Part shown: positions 11,901 through 23,750 of the stretch, piece by piece
Numbering within the stretch: the stretch's first letter is position 1
Layout of the letters: every line of letters begins with the position of its first letter
Source of the DNA: Beta vulgaris subsp. vulgaris
Taxonomy: Eukaryota > Streptophyta > Magnoliopsida > Caryophyllales > Amaranthaceae
Length of the DNA stretch: 64,000 nucleotides
Direction: 5' to 3'
Assembly: GCF_026745355.1 (NCBI RefSeq)
Contig: NC_079202.1
Span: forward strand, 46,326,873 to 46,390,872
Notes under the pieces: generated by a model
Seen by the model: the letters and a program-made list of their open reading frames with translations, nothing else
Databases searched by the model: none
Told to the model about the DNA's origin: nothing
Program-made: the position numbers and the translations under genes

Positions 11901-13572
11901 TTCCTCTACGCCTGCTCCGTCTCCCTCCTCAGGCACTCCTTATCCTATAGCTCATTATTTAAATTGTTCAAAATTTTCTGCAAATTATTTGAAGTTTGTT
12001 GCAGCTATTGTTTCTACTTCTGAACTGAGGTCCTACAAGGAAGCTATGCGGAGTGAGGGGTGGAAACAATCTATGCAGGCTGAAATTCAAGCTTTGGAGG
12101 AGAATGGTACTTGGACCTTGGAGGAATTGCCTCCCGGGAAACGTGCTTTGGGCAGTCAGTGGGTCTATCGCACAAAATACTTGTCTAATGGCGAAATTGA
12201 ACGGCTTAAGTCTCGTTTGGTTGTTTTGGGAAATCATCAGGAGGCTGGCGTTGATTATACTGAGACTTTTCCTCCAGTTGCTAAGATGACTACCGTTCGC
12301 ACCTTTTTGGCTATAGCTGCTGCCAAAAACTGGGAGCTTCATCAGATGGATGTTCATAATGCTTTTCTTCATGGGGATTTGGATGAAGAAGTTTATATGA
12401 AGCTGCCTCCCGGTTTTGCCTACTCTAATCCTAATCTTGTGTGTCATCTCCGCAAGTCTCTCTATGGTCTAAAGCAGGCTCCTCGTTGTTGGTTCGCCAA
12501 GCTGGTTGCGTCATTGCGGGCTTATGGTTTCCTCCAGTCTTATTCTGACTACTCCCTCTTCACTTACACTCGTCACTCAGTTCAAATTAATGTTTTAGTG
12601 TATGTTGATGATCTTATTATTTCTGGTAATGATTCCGCTGCTCTCTCTACTTTCAAAGCTTATCTGAGTGATTGTTTTAAAATGAAGGATTTGGGAGTCT
12701 TGAAGTATTTTCTTGGTATTGAGGTGGCTCGGAGTGCTTATAGCCTTTTTCTTTGTTAGAGGAAGTATACTCTGGATATTATTTCTGAGGCTGGTTTGTT
12801 GGGTTCTAAGCCCTCTGGTTTCCCGATTGAGCAAAATCACCGCCTTGCACTTGCTTCGGGTCCCCTGATTTCTGATGTTGCTGCCTATCGCCGTTTGGTT
12901 GGTCGCTTGATTTACTTGGCTGTTACTCAGCCTGACTTGGCCTATTCGGTTCATGTGTTGTCTCAGTTCATGCGAGAACCGCGCCAGGAACACTGGGATG
13001 CTGCCTTACGCGTTGTCTGCTATCTGAAGGGTACTCCTGGGCAGGGTATTCTTCTGCGTTCTGATTGTGACCTCTCTCTTCAAGGCTGGTGTGACTCGGA
13101 TTGGGCGGCTTGCCCACTCACGCGTCGTTCCTTATCTGGTTGGCTTGTCTTCCTTGGTCACTCTCCTATTTCTTGGAAGACTAAGAAGCAACTCACTGTT
13201 TCCCGCTCTTCTGCTGAGGCGGAATATCGCTCCATGGCATCTCTTACTTGTGAGTTGAAGTGGTTGAAAGCTTTATTATTAAGCTTGGGTGTGCATCATC
13301 CCAAAGCCATCCCTCTCTTTTGTGATAGTCAGTCTGCTCTCCACATTGCCCAAAATCCAGTGTTTCATGAACGTACCAAGCACATTGACATTGACTGCCA
13401 TTTTGTTCGCGACACCATCCGCGACGATCTCATTCATCCCTCCTATGTTCACACCAAGGCTCAGCTTGCCGATATTTTCACCAAAGCACTTGGGAAAACT
13501 CGGTTTGATTTATTATTGTCCAAGTTGGGCATTTTGGATCCTACCCATGCCCAACTTGCGGGGGGGTGTTAG
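8942..13572 (+). pseudogene. Copia 2 gag-pol, three inactivating changes
   Basis: The reading frame starts at ATG 8942. A net one-base loss near 9188 ends it at 9193, and the rest continues from 9199 in another frame. Gag has two tandem CCHC zinc knuckles (about 9757-9851). Protease has DSGATHH at about 10111. Integrase has an HHCC region and DDE core (about 10490-11050). A Ser/Pro-rich linker follows, then reverse transcriptase (about 12080-12750) with YVDD at 12601-12612, and RNase H (about 13080-13560) with the tail ADIFTKAL. Two in-frame nonsense codons interrupt pol: TGA at 10489-10491, where the family has Trp, and TAG at 12757-12759, where the family has Gln. Both look like C-to-T or G-to-A transitions. 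Apart from these changes it is full length and would make the proteins needed for retrotransposition. Confidence 0.93.
13558..13566 (+). promoter_or_regulatory. Polypurine tract of copia 2
   Basis: A G-rich run (GCGGGGGGG) immediately precedes the 3' LTR. Confidence 0.8.
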
Positions 13573-13725
13573 GCGAGATTGTATAGGGATTTGTCAATAT
13601 TTGTTAATATCTCTTTCCTTATGTATAGGGTGTATTGTTATTTAGTTTCCTTCTAGGATGTACTATATATTGGATACTTGACATCAATACAAAACACACA
13701 ATTAAACCCTAAACGTTTCTTTACA
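13567..13725 (+). repeat. Copia 2 3' LTR
   Basis: 159-bp LTR matching 8735-8893 except for three C/T differences. It is followed by the AAAAC target duplicate. Confidence 0.95.
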
Positions 13726-14027
13726 AAAACAAAAGAAGTTTTGGCAAGTATCTAATGGGGCTTCACATTAAAATTGTCCTATACTTCCATCTTATGGCAA
13801 TATGGTGCATTGGTGCCATTGTTATGAGGAAATGATCTAAAATATGCATTTATAAATGCATATCACAAACAAAATATTCTAAAGGTTTATTCCTATTGCT
13901 GCAGGATGTTCACCGAAAACAATATACATTCCCAAATTCCAAAAAACCTCAATACCAGTATTTTCAAATGTGTATTTTAAATATCATAATGCACAAAATT
14001 CTTCCCTTTCTTTTTTTTCTAATTTAA

Positions 14028-14244
14028 AACCCTTCAAATGATTTGAACCCATGACATCTTGCTATTACGTAAAGTATAATTACCATCTCAATCAACTTTT
14101 AATCATGTTTTGAATGTCCACATTATTATATTTGCACCTTTCAAATATTGAGTTTTCTTTATTATATTTTAATGCGAATTGAAATAAACAAATGCAAGTT
14201 CGAAAAAAATATCACCCGAGGCAACGTCTGGGCCCAAATACTAG
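14028..14244 (+). mobile_element. Helitron 3' end, family 2, copy 1
   Basis: This 217-bp stretch aligns along its length with 16618-16832. It ends with a GC-rich imperfect hairpin (around CCCGAGGCAACGTCTGGG) and then CTAG followed by T, the 3' hallmark of Helitrons. The 5' end was not found, and no protein is encoded. DNA from 13731 to 14027 shows nothing else. Confidence 0.6.
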
Positions 14245-14397
14245 TTACTCTTTACACTAAAGCAATGCGAACAAAAAAACCATAACCTTCATCAACATTC
14301 AGTATAAAATTATTACATTCAAATTAGTTTTTAACACTTTTTGATGTTGCATTTAATAGTAATCTATTGTGGCACACATCCCGTACATATAATGCTA

Positions 14398-14398
<1 letters not shown>

Positions 14399-14440
<42 letters not shown>
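14399..14440. repeat. (TG)n(TA)n microsatellite
   Basis: A run of TG repeats passes into TA repeats and abuts the Helitron end at 14441. Confidence 0.95.
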
Positions 14441-16225
14441 CTAGCAAATTTTGCAGGCAATACGTGCTTGGGTTTTTTAATTTTTCCAAAAAAAATAAAT
14501 TCTAGCATTTTGGGGATGAACAGCGGTAGAAATTTGGGCATAAATATAAAAAAAAAAATGGCTAAATTTTGTAGGTTAAGCCTATCACTTAACCCTTCTA
14601 TAATTAATTTTTTAACCTATTCTTACTTTTAGGTTTTTAAAATTAAATTTGATCAACGATAAAAGAATGTTAAGTGAATGTATTTAGGTTTTCTTATATT
14701 ATATTAGCATAGTCCTTTGTGTTAAAATAAACCGTTTCACTTTATTAATTGATTGAATTTTCATTTTTGATGTAATACTTGATTGCATTTGTGAATTAAT
14801 TGATATGATATTTGATTGATATAAATTCTTTTTTCCTTTTTCAAAATAAATATACTAAATCTTATAGTCAATGTTTCTTTTTTTTGCTAGGTCAATTATA
14901 ACTTGATTGCTTTCAACATTTAAGATAACTGTTTAATACTATATTTGACTTTGACTTTGTTTTTCTCCTACTTTTGGTAGTAGTTGATTTACTAATCTCT
15001 ATTATATAAGGGAAGGGGGGAGCAATGGTGTCCTCTTTTGAAACGCCTATTTTACCCCTCTTACCTTTCTAAATTACAAGAGGAATGTCAAAATCAAAAT
15101 CGGCATCAAAGAAACTACCGAAAATTAATTTACACACTCACTCACAAACACTTAAAAGAAGAAACTTTACAACACCTCATACAATTGAGAAAATCAGTTA
15201 TAAAATCACGCAAATCACTCAAATAATCAGGAAACTTTATTAAAACTTAAAATTAACATATAAAACTAAACTAATAACCTAGAACGTCAATACATACAAA
15301 ACATTTACAAAATTACTTAAAATCACTATTCTCAAGAACCATTCACAATTGATGTAGGCCATGATAAAAAAATAGAGGTGTATTTGTAGTGAAATCAGAA
15401 TTTAGAAGTTAGACAAGAAAAAAAAAATATTTACTTTTTTATAGTGTTTCCTATATATAATGAAACTTTTACATATATTTGGACCTATCTTTTTCTATTA
15501 TATAATAGCAATTAATTATCAAGGTAAAAAGATTTATGTAAAATATCATTCAAGAATTAAAGTACAACATATCTCTATTATATAAGGGAAGGGGGAGCTA
15601 TGGTGTCCCCGAATGAAGAGACTATTCCCCTTCCCATTCTAAATTACAAATTCACTTACAAATCAAAGGGGTTCAAACAAAAATACCAAAAATATAATTA
15701 TAACAATCACTCACAAGTCAACTAAAATCATAAAATTGCATAATTTACGTTATGCAAATCACTAAAATGAGGAATTACAAACTTTACTAAAAACTTAAAA
15801 ATTCACTTACAAACTACAACCTATGAAAAATTGACTTGAAATCAAAGTGTTCCACTTTCTTTACAATTTATGAAGTACTGTACTTAATTCAAAAATCAAC
15901 TAAAAAATTATAATATTAGAAATCATAAATAAATTCAATAAAATTTCTATTTTGTTCATAGAATTTAACTTTGAAAAGTAAAAAAAAAAAACAAAAAGAA
16001 TGGTGAGAGACTTAAGTGACAGAAACTAAACCAATCAAATTTTCAATTAAAAACAATTATACTTTGTATGTCTAATGTTCAAATTTTGACTCTTATGTCG
16101 AAGAAAATTGAGTTTCTGTTTTGAAAAAAATTCAAGCATGCATCGCGTGCAAAAAATTCTAGTTGGTAATTAAGTAAATTAATAGGGGGACACTATAACT
16201 CCCCCCTTCCATTATATAATAGAGA
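14441..16225 (-). mobile_element. Outer Helitron (minus strand), split by another
   Basis: Read on the minus strand, the 5' end is TCTCTATTATATAATGG starting at 16225, preceded by A. The 3' end has a hairpin around GCACGTATTGCCTGC and CTAG ending at 14441, followed by T. This A/TC...CTAG/T arrangement is the Helitron insertion signature. Removing the nested element (14996-16162) leaves about 618 bp. It is non-autonomous: no Rep/helicase sequence is visible. Confidence 0.65.
14996..16162 (+). mobile_element. Helitron A, nested, double 5' head
   Basis: The 1,167-bp element starts TCTCTATTATATAAGGG after A and ends with the palindrome-like GCATGCATCGCGTGC, then CTAG and T. A second head with the same sequence lies inside at 15572, so the element has two possible 5' ends and one tail. 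It aligns along its length with 31409-32833. Small open frames inside (for example 15038-15226) show no domain. It is non-autonomous. Confidence 0.75.
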
Positions 16226-16617
16226 TAAGAAATTATATAATATTGGATCTCTTTATTGGTTTTTTTTTTACTTTTTTTTATGGGGCTGCATATAACAAGC
16301 TAAAAATGGATGCATTAAGCAATAAATAAATATTAATTACATCCATAGATGCATGATTATTTCATAAGTTACTAAAATAAAAATAAAAATATAGTCATGT
16401 GGTATGGGGTCTTGTTTGATTCGTTTCAATGAATACATATGAAAATCAAACTTTTCTAATTTTAACTAATATGTAATTCAAAGTATCTAGACAAATATAT
16501 TAAAAAGCGTGTGTGACAATGTATACACGTCACGTGGCAACTATATTACTCCAGTTAGAAACTTAGAATTGTCCAATGTGTACATAAGTCATGTCAATTA
16601 ACAAAAGTAAAATTAGC
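16226..16617. other. Intergenic, AT-rich
   Basis: There is no gene here. The words around 16385-16480 (ATAGTCATGTGG and following) resemble interior sequence of the Stowaway MITE at 31420-31676, so a degraded MITE may be present. Confidence 0.35.
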
Positions 16618-16832
16618 TTGCAACAAGATTTGAACCCGTAACTTCTCACTATTATACATGACACAATACCATCTCAACCAACTTTTAATCATGCTTTAAG
16701 TATCCACATTATTATATTTGTAACTTTTAAATGTTGAGTTTTCCTTAATGTATTTAAGTGGGAATAGAAAAAATACATATCAATTCGGAAACACAATACC
16801 AATCCGGGACAACGCCCGAGCCTAAATACTAG
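16618..16832 (+). mobile_element. Helitron 3' end, family 2, copy 2
   Basis: Aligns with 14028-14244 at the same length and ends with a hairpin (CCGGGACAACGCCCGAG), then CTAG and T. It lies in the same orientation on the other side of the Helitron cluster. The 5' end was not found. Confidence 0.6.
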
Positions 16833-18429
16833 TTAATGATACAAAACGTGCATTGACAAATATGAAAAGGAAAAATCGAAAATCCTTTGGGAGATAAAGG
16901 GCATATTACTCTAGGAAATGTATTTAATGTTCATTTGCAATCATAAAAGCTGCATTATATAAGAATAACCCTATTTTTTAATAGCCTTTCTAAAATTTTC
17001 CATTTTAAAAGAATTTTCAAAATAAGATTTACTCCATATTTTCAGAAAAAAAGTATGGGGAGTAATAAATTGTATCAGATACTTCCAAATAAATTCAAAG
17101 GAAGAAAAATCAATAACAACGGCTTGAGATTTCAAATCTTTTGTCCCACTTCTTTGTAACATTATATGTGCCGGTCATTATTATTGGTCCACATCATTAG
17201 ATTTGAACAAATTTCTTATTTTTAAAAAATAAATAAAGTAAAAACTAATTGGCATGATCAACCAATAAAACTGAGCAACACAAATTAAGGTACAAATAAG
17301 TGAGGCAGAAGTTTTTTTCCCCATATATGGATATTAGATCCATGACGACATCACCACAATGATAACAATTGCAACACCCTCAATAAATAGTTTCGGCCAT
17401 CAACACAGCTAGATTTGACCTCCATAAGCCCGATCATGGGGGTTGTTTTGAGGGGGGAATCACCCATGGCCCGTTAATATAAGGGGTCCTATTTGACGAA
17501 AAATTTAATAAAGGGAAGCAACAACATCTGTAATCAACAAAATGAAGTTCGGCTTGGTGGTTTACTTTACACTTGCTAGTATAGAAGACATGGGGCCAAA
17601 ACCCATAAGGATAGAAAGTTTGCTGTTTTTTTTTTTGGATTTTTGAACTAGAATACTACAAATTTTTACCTGTTCTCTCGCAATAATACAAACTTTGGAT
17701 TATTTTTAAATAATACAAACTTCACACCAAAATTGCTATAGCAGGTCAAGCTAACCCGTGACCTTTAAAACAGGTAAAAAAAACTTTAACAAAACAAAAT
17801 TTGTTTTTCACTCCTCCCCTCCCCCAACCAACTGAAACCCCTCCCTTCCCCTCCCCCAACCCCAACCAACTGAAACCCCTCCCTTCCCCTCCCCTACCGC
17901 ACCCTCACCCCCACACCTCCCTATGGAACCACTCTCCCCCTCCGCCACAAAACCTTCTCCTTGCACACTGCCATAGCTAGGCAGAATCACCACACCACCA
18001 TCAAAATAACCAAGAAAATTGCAATTGATGCAAGATGAAAAATTACTATTAACGACAAACTTTAATTAAAAAAAATTTCTACACATTAATGCAACAATCA
18101 ATCAAAAAGACAAAAATTCACTATCTATCACCTCCAAAAATTAACAGAAATCCATTGTAGAAAATGTAAAAAAATTCTAGAAAATCCGAAACCTAAGCAA
18201 CTAAATTATGCAAATCGTTAACAAATCAGATAACAACAAGTAATCCACAGGTAATCCCTTATTCTAATGTTACTTGTGGGGGCAAGCCAGTTCATGATCT
18301 TGTTAAATAATTATCAAATTTAATAGATAAGTTGATGTAAACACTAAAGAAACATGTAAGGACATAAGTGCAGATGTAATTACACCATCATTAGTTAATC
18401 AGGTAAAATTATCAGTCATAAGTTATTTA
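16833..18429. other. Intergenic; pyrimidine-rich tandem repeat
   Basis: No gene was recognised. Around 17812-17900 the words CCAACCAACTGAAACCCC and CTCCCTTCCCCTCCCC recur in tandem in a strongly C/T-rich block. The minus-strand open frame over it (17808-17993) is low complexity and not credible as a protein. Confidence 0.45.
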
Positions 18430-19083
18430 CTTTCTCCGTTTCAAATTATAAGGAAATTTGTTTCAAAAAATAAGACATTCTATAATACAAATGTAAAATA
18501 AAATGCAAATTCATACTATCAAGATAAGATTATAAATCATTCATTCTATATTATCAATATAATATTTCCCGTTTGGCAATTAGCGGATAGTCGTTAGTTG
18601 TTAGATGCTTGTATTAGCTGATTTAACTAGCTAATTGTATTAGATGTTTGTATAAAGGTGTTTGGTAGATAACTGATAGTTAATTGTTAATTGATCGTGT
18701 AAAATGACCAATAAAGACATTAGCTTAATATGTTAGGTTCATGATACTTAGTTAAGGGTAGTAATTTAGAGAAATTTAGGACATAAATATAATTTTTTTT
18801 TCATTCTCAAACCCCTAATATCAAAAAGCTCCTTCCGCCAATTTTTTTAAAAAGAGCTTTTTGATCCCAAAAAGCTATTTCAAACCTCTATTTACCAAAA
18901 ACTTAAATTAGAGGATTGACTAGTTAAATCCTTTAATATGATATCAGATCTCTAATTTTACCCAAACCTCTCTATACTAAACAAGGCCAATGTCAATTCT
19001 TATTACCTATACAAATTTAATTAAAACTAACTAAATTTTTGATATGTAAAAATATGCTTTACATGCCTCATAAACGGAGGGAG
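18430..19083. mobile_element. Stowaway-type element with an inner insertion
   Basis: Ends CTTTCTCCGTTTCAAATTAT (left) and AACGGAGGGAG (right) are inverted and flanked by TA at 18428-18429 and 19084-19085. The 654-bp length is long for this class. The middle (about 18570-18995) begins near CCGTTTGGCAATTAGC and ends near ACTAAACAAGGCC, which looks like a second, inserted element. The inner boundaries are uncertain. Confidence 0.6.
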
Positions 19084-19085
19084 TA

Positions 19086-19511
19086 CTTCTTAATCACCAA
19101 GCCTTCCACATCTTCAAAAAATGATGCCTACAATTAGTTTAATCTTTACTTGAACCCAAATTCCATAGGCCACTTCCAAACAACCCCAAGTGCAGGGTTA
19201 TCCTCCTTAGTGTATCCTCGTTAAGAGATCCCTCGCCTTTTTCACACAACTCTCCCGAAGCAAGAATAGAATCAAAGACAACGTGCATGATAGTTATCGC
19301 TAAAGGATCTCCCAAAATTTTATTGCAAAAGCCTTGCCTTTTCAAAATTATCATGTTTCTAATATTGTGATCATGTCTCTCCCCTTCAACTCACGTATTC
19401 CCTCTTTAGTCTAATGCTTTAAATCAAACCTTCAATTCACCTCTCTCCCTTAAATACCGACTTCAATCACAATCGTTATTCAGAAAGGGATCGAAGTTCC
19501 ATCTAAAAACC
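19086..19511. other. Upstream region of the thaumatin-like gene
   Basis: Non-coding. CTTAAATACC at about 19449 is a weak TATA-like candidate 60 bp before the ATG. No other element was recognised. Confidence 0.35.
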
Positions 19512-20679
19512 ATGGAAACACAACCAATCTCACTCCTATTACCTTTTTTCTTTATAATCTTCCTTCTTTCTCAAGGTGCGTAGGTTTTTTTTTCTCATGT
19601 TCTTATAGTAAATTGTTAGTAACACCATGTATGCATGAAGTGGCGGACAACCTAGGAATTTAGTCTTAGTCTTAGGGTATCAATTATAGATTTTGAGACT
19701 GATTGTGGCATTGTTGTATAGACAATTTACACAATTTTTTAATAGCTCAATGGAAATAAAATAGATTAAACTTTTAGATATTTGCGTGTCAACTAGCGTT
19801 ATCTCTTGCCTCAATGTAGGTCCTTCACTGCATGCATATAATTAATATGTCGATTATAACATCATATCTCCAATTGAGACATTTAATAATCCTAAGAAAA
19901 GACATTAATCTAACGTTGTATTAAATTTGTTGAATGTAGGAAGCTGGAGATTATCAGAAGCTGCAAGAGTGTTCACCATCACAAACCATTGCAAAGAGAC
20001 TATATGGCCCGCCGTTACACCAGGTGAAAGCTTCAACGGAGGAGGCTTTGTCTTAAAGCCAGGCCAATCCATGGTTTTCAACGCTCCAATGACATGGTCA
20101 GGCCGAATATGGGGTCGAACAGGGTGCAACTTTGATCAAGATGGCAATGGCCCTTGCCAAACAGGTGCATGCGGCACAACCCTCAAATGCGGAGGTGCCG
20201 GTGCGACACCGGCATCTTTAGCGGAGTTCACGCTCGGGAAAACCGACTTCTACGACGTAAGCCTTGTCGACGGGTTTAACATCCCAGTAGCAGTGAAACC
20301 TCTTAAAGGGACAGGGAATTGCACAATTGCTGGATGTGATAAAGACCTTAGAAGAAACTGCCCTAAGGAACTATCTGTTAAAACATCTAATCACGGCAAG
20401 ACGGTTGCATGCCGGAGTGCATGCGACGTTTTCGACACCGATGAGTATTGTTGTAGAGGATTGTATGGTGGTCCGTCGGTTTGTCATCCCACTTATTATT
20501 CCAAGTTATTCAAGAGTGCATGCCCTACTGCTTATAGTTATGCTTATGATGATCCTTCTAGCATCTTTACTTGTTCTTCTGCTGATTATGTCATCACTTT
20601 CTGCTCTTCCAGGTTCGTACTACTACTATCCTTTTTACTACCATCATATATCAGTTATTCGTATTCCTATTCGTTCTAA
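19512..20679 (+). CDS. Thaumatin-like protein (PR-5 family)
   Basis: Exon 1 is 19512-19575 and exon 2 is 19940-20679 (GT-AG, phase 1), giving up to 267 residues. A hydrophobic signal peptide (about residues 1-22) spans the intron, as is common in this family. The body begins at about ARVFTITN. It has the 16 conserved cysteines, the thaumatin signature around GRTGCNFD...GPCQTGACG, and the acidic-cleft Arg/Glu/Asp residues (GRIWGR, AEFTLG, FYDVSLVDGFN, GCD). The product is secreted; family members bind glucans or act in defence. The conserved domain ends at DYVITFC. After it the frame runs on with a hydrophobic Leu- and Ser/Tyr-rich tail to the stop at 20679. Because AG/GTTCGT at 20612/20613 could be a splice donor, that tail may instead be intron, with a third exon I could not place. 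Confidence 0.9.
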
Positions 20680-22394
20680 CACGACCACCTACATCTATAT
20701 GTTTTCTATGAAAATAGAAGCAATGAAATGGCTACCTAATTTTCTCTCTTCACCTCACTCAAGTTCATTTCCTACCTAATGATAACAACGAGATTAATAA
20801 TAATTATCAATATTAGTAATTAATAAGTACAACAGCAACAATAATAATCCGTTTGAATAAATGTACTAGTAAATAATAGTATTAATAGTAATAATGAGTT
20901 TTAAAATATAAGCATGATCTGATCTGATCTGGATTTATTTTTTCTGATCTGATTAGATTTGAAATAAACAAAAATAAGGTCAACTGAACATAGCCTAAGT
21001 CATTTGATAGTTATAATTGTACGTGAATTGTATAGTTGTGTCAAATCTTAATAAATTATCGAAGTACTATGATTTAATAAATTCCTTTTAATTTTAGATT
21101 CTAAATGTTTGCTAGTCATTGGCCCAGCAATTTTATGCATGCCCTTCATTTGGATAATTATGAACATACAATTTTTGTAGTCAATTTATATTTGGTGTGA
21201 ATTTGATATAGAAAGATGTTAGTACTAAATAAGAGGGAATAGTAAGTCATTTACTTAAACATACTTTATAGATATCTTGTAACTTAATTTTCCTAGGGGT
21301 GATTGTAATTTAAAAACTTGATTTTCACAAAAAACATAATCATAAAAATCAAGATGAGTCAAAAAAAATTATTGTACGAAATTGACATAATTACGATTGA
21401 AAAAAAAAGTGTCATGTGACATGCATTATATTGTCAAAGTTTTTGAACAAAGTAAGATTACAATTAATTTATAATTAGCATCTTGCTCATACAAGTGTGG
21501 CTCAATCTATTTTATTGTGAGTAGGTTTTTGGTAAGATGGTCTGACGTTAAGCTTAACGTCAAACCTATTAACCATAATAACTAATTGAACAAAAAATGA
21601 TAACTATTGACCCAAAAATTATAACTAATGATTACACAATTATAACTTTTATCCTAAACATAATAACTAATCGTGCAAAAAGTATAACTAACTACCAAAA
21701 AAATGTAACAATTACCATCTTACATTAAGCTTATCATTAGACTGTCTTTTATAAGGGTTTGTGTTGTATTGTTATCTTTTTGCCTTCTCGGCTACGTTAA
21801 TTGATTTTTGACTAATCAATTGTATTTTGTGTGGATCTCATGTGTAACATTTATAGGTCTCAACCTGTGTGCGTATATCATGACCACAGACTAATTTGCA
21901 ACGGATCCACGAGTTTAAAATCATTGCTCAATTCACGGTGGTCTCTTACGGTTGCTATAGCATTGCTAATATATAAACTTTGTGGAGTATATAATATCCT
22001 GTAACACTTCACCTTTTGAACTAGACGTAAGTCGCATTTTGTATTTCTTTTGTGAGGAATGGGGTATACATTGTAAAAAAAGACACATTTTCATCAAGCT
22101 GTATCAATATAATAATCTCCACTAAAATATTGGAGGTAAACTTTAGTCTCTCATCGACATATACATATGTATATATAATTGTTATAATATATACACACAC
22201 AATTTCTTATTAAGTTGTTTCAAGCACCTACTTTTACATGCTTTTAGTGGAACTTTGTATATTACAAACAGCTATAGCTCATGATCCCATTAGACCAGAA
22301 CAGTGAATTCAGCACAACTCGGCTACTCGGCTATCATAATTCACAACTACGAACTACCACTATCATATCCATAGAAAATGTTATTATGCACTTA
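20680..22394. other. Intergenic, AT-rich
   Basis: No gene was recognised. Between about 21530 and 21760, a left segment with AAGATGGTCTGACGTTAAGC is roughly inverted relative to a right segment containing GCTTATCATTAGACTGTC, and short TAACTA words repeat between them. This may be a degraded foldback MITE. Confidence 0.4.
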
Positions 22395-22691
22395 GTGCTT
22401 GTTTGGTTGACATTTTTTAATATGGGAAGTTAGAATTACTAGGAATTGGAATTTTTTGATGTCGTTTGGTTAATAAATTAATGAGAAATAGAAATTCCTA
22501 GAAAATTCCACTTCCTACAAAATAGAGGAAATTACTTACCTAGGAGGACCTAAGTAAATGGAAATTCTCATGGGAATTTTCATTTCCCATGAATCACCAA
22601 ACAACCTTCGGCAAATCTTAGGAAATACAATTACATGGAAAAAATAAACTTCCAAAAAATTTATACTTCCTACATTCAACAAAACAAGCAC
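22395..22691. mobile_element. Tourist/hAT-like MITE
   Basis: Terminal inverted repeats GTGCTTGTTTGGTTGA (left) and TCAACAAAACAAGCAC (right) enclose 297 bp with no coding potential. Flanking bases are TTA and TAA, so the class (Tourist or hAT) is not settled. Internal words TTCCCATGAA and the complement suggest secondary folding. Confidence 0.6.
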
Positions 22692-23402
22692 TAAATCTCA
22701 ACTCTTAATAATATTATCATATTGAGCAAGTCTCCCGCACATTTGGCCCACACTCCAACTATATTAAAACATAAGTATCTCCTTAATTTATATAAGTAGC
22801 CCATAAATAATGGCAAGTTAGCCCAAAAAAGTATAGGTAACCCTAAGAAATTATGACAATCCTATTATATTGATCATTAAACCTTAAGATAATTAATCCC
22901 AACAGGGAAACATAATGATAAGTAATAACAATTCCCACTATTCATATATATTTATGTATCTATTTCTCAATTACCTATTAGGTAGACAAATTTTTAAGTA
23001 AAGAGCTCAAGTTTTAATATGACAAAAAATAATCAAAAAGTGAAAAACCATAACAAATCCCCTACTACAGTCTACAGTTGGGGATGGTAAAGATAAAACC
23101 CCCAACTTTGGAGCCTAGAGGTGGGAGCTCTTATGGCTTACCACTTGATCTCCCACTAGATGATTTCCATGTCCTATGTCCTATCTAAGCAACATTGTCA
23201 CTAAAAATAAGCAGATGCTCTCCATGTCCTATCTGAGTAACATTGTCACAGAAACTAAGTGCTTTAGTGGTTAGACATTAACCATTAGTAAGTAATTAAT
23301 GCTTTATTCAACCAATTAAAAGCAAAGTACGGAAAACCTGTTGCAATGATGGTTATATGCATATTAAAATCAACAAACATAAAGTAGTGGAAAAACAAAT
23401 TA
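22692..23402. other. Intergenic, nothing recognised
   Basis: AT-rich DNA. A phrase around TGTCCTATCT occurs twice (about 23170 and 23225), a short local duplication. There is no gene. Confidence 0.4.
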
Positions 23403-23750
23403 AGGGACTCCGTTCCAAAATATAGTTTCCATTTCCCTTTTTTTATGGTAATTTATGCAAGTAGAATATAAGAGGGATAGTAAAGATTTTTTGTTTATTT
23501 AAATAAATGTTGTATGGGAAAAGATGATTTTAGGAGAAAGAATGGAGAATAATTGGTGAAAGAGCATTCATTGTAACATTTTGGTTGAATAAACAAAGGG
23601 AAAAAAAACAAAATTCAAGAAGCAAATAAATGATGGGACACGGTTTTTCTAGACAAAATATGAAAAAATGAGGAATTAAATATAGAAATGGAAACTATAT
23701 TTTGGGACACCCAAAATGAAAATGGAAACTATATTTTGGGACGGAGGGAG
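23403..23750. mobile_element. Stowaway-type MITE with duplicated right end
   Basis: The left end has CTCCGTTCCAAAATATAG and the right end the inverse, ending GGGACGGAGGGAG, flanked by TA. The right terminal sequence AATGGAAACTATATTTTGGG appears twice in tandem (about 23685 and 23720). Confidence 0.65.

Larger units (their letters stand above)
8735..13725 (+). mobile_element. Ty1/copia LTR retrotransposon 3' of XTH copy 1
   Basis: The 4,991-bp element starts 185 bp after the XTH stop codon, probably in or near its 3' UTR, in the same orientation. Its LTRs are short (159 bp each, 8735-8893 and 13567-13725) and differ at three positions, all C/T. The target duplication AAAAC is at 8730-8734 and 13726-13730. 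A degenerate tRNA-Met primer site and a G run next to the 3' LTR are present. Short LTRs, two zinc knuckles and DSGATHHVT are reminiscent of the Ale/Retrofit group, but that is only an impression. Confidence 0.97.

Noticed and set aside
2085..13725. General assembly indels as the cause of transposon frameshifts
   Set aside because: Not excluded, but the spliced reading frames of four host genes (about 3.6 kb of exons) are uninterrupted, which makes a high background indel rate unlikely.
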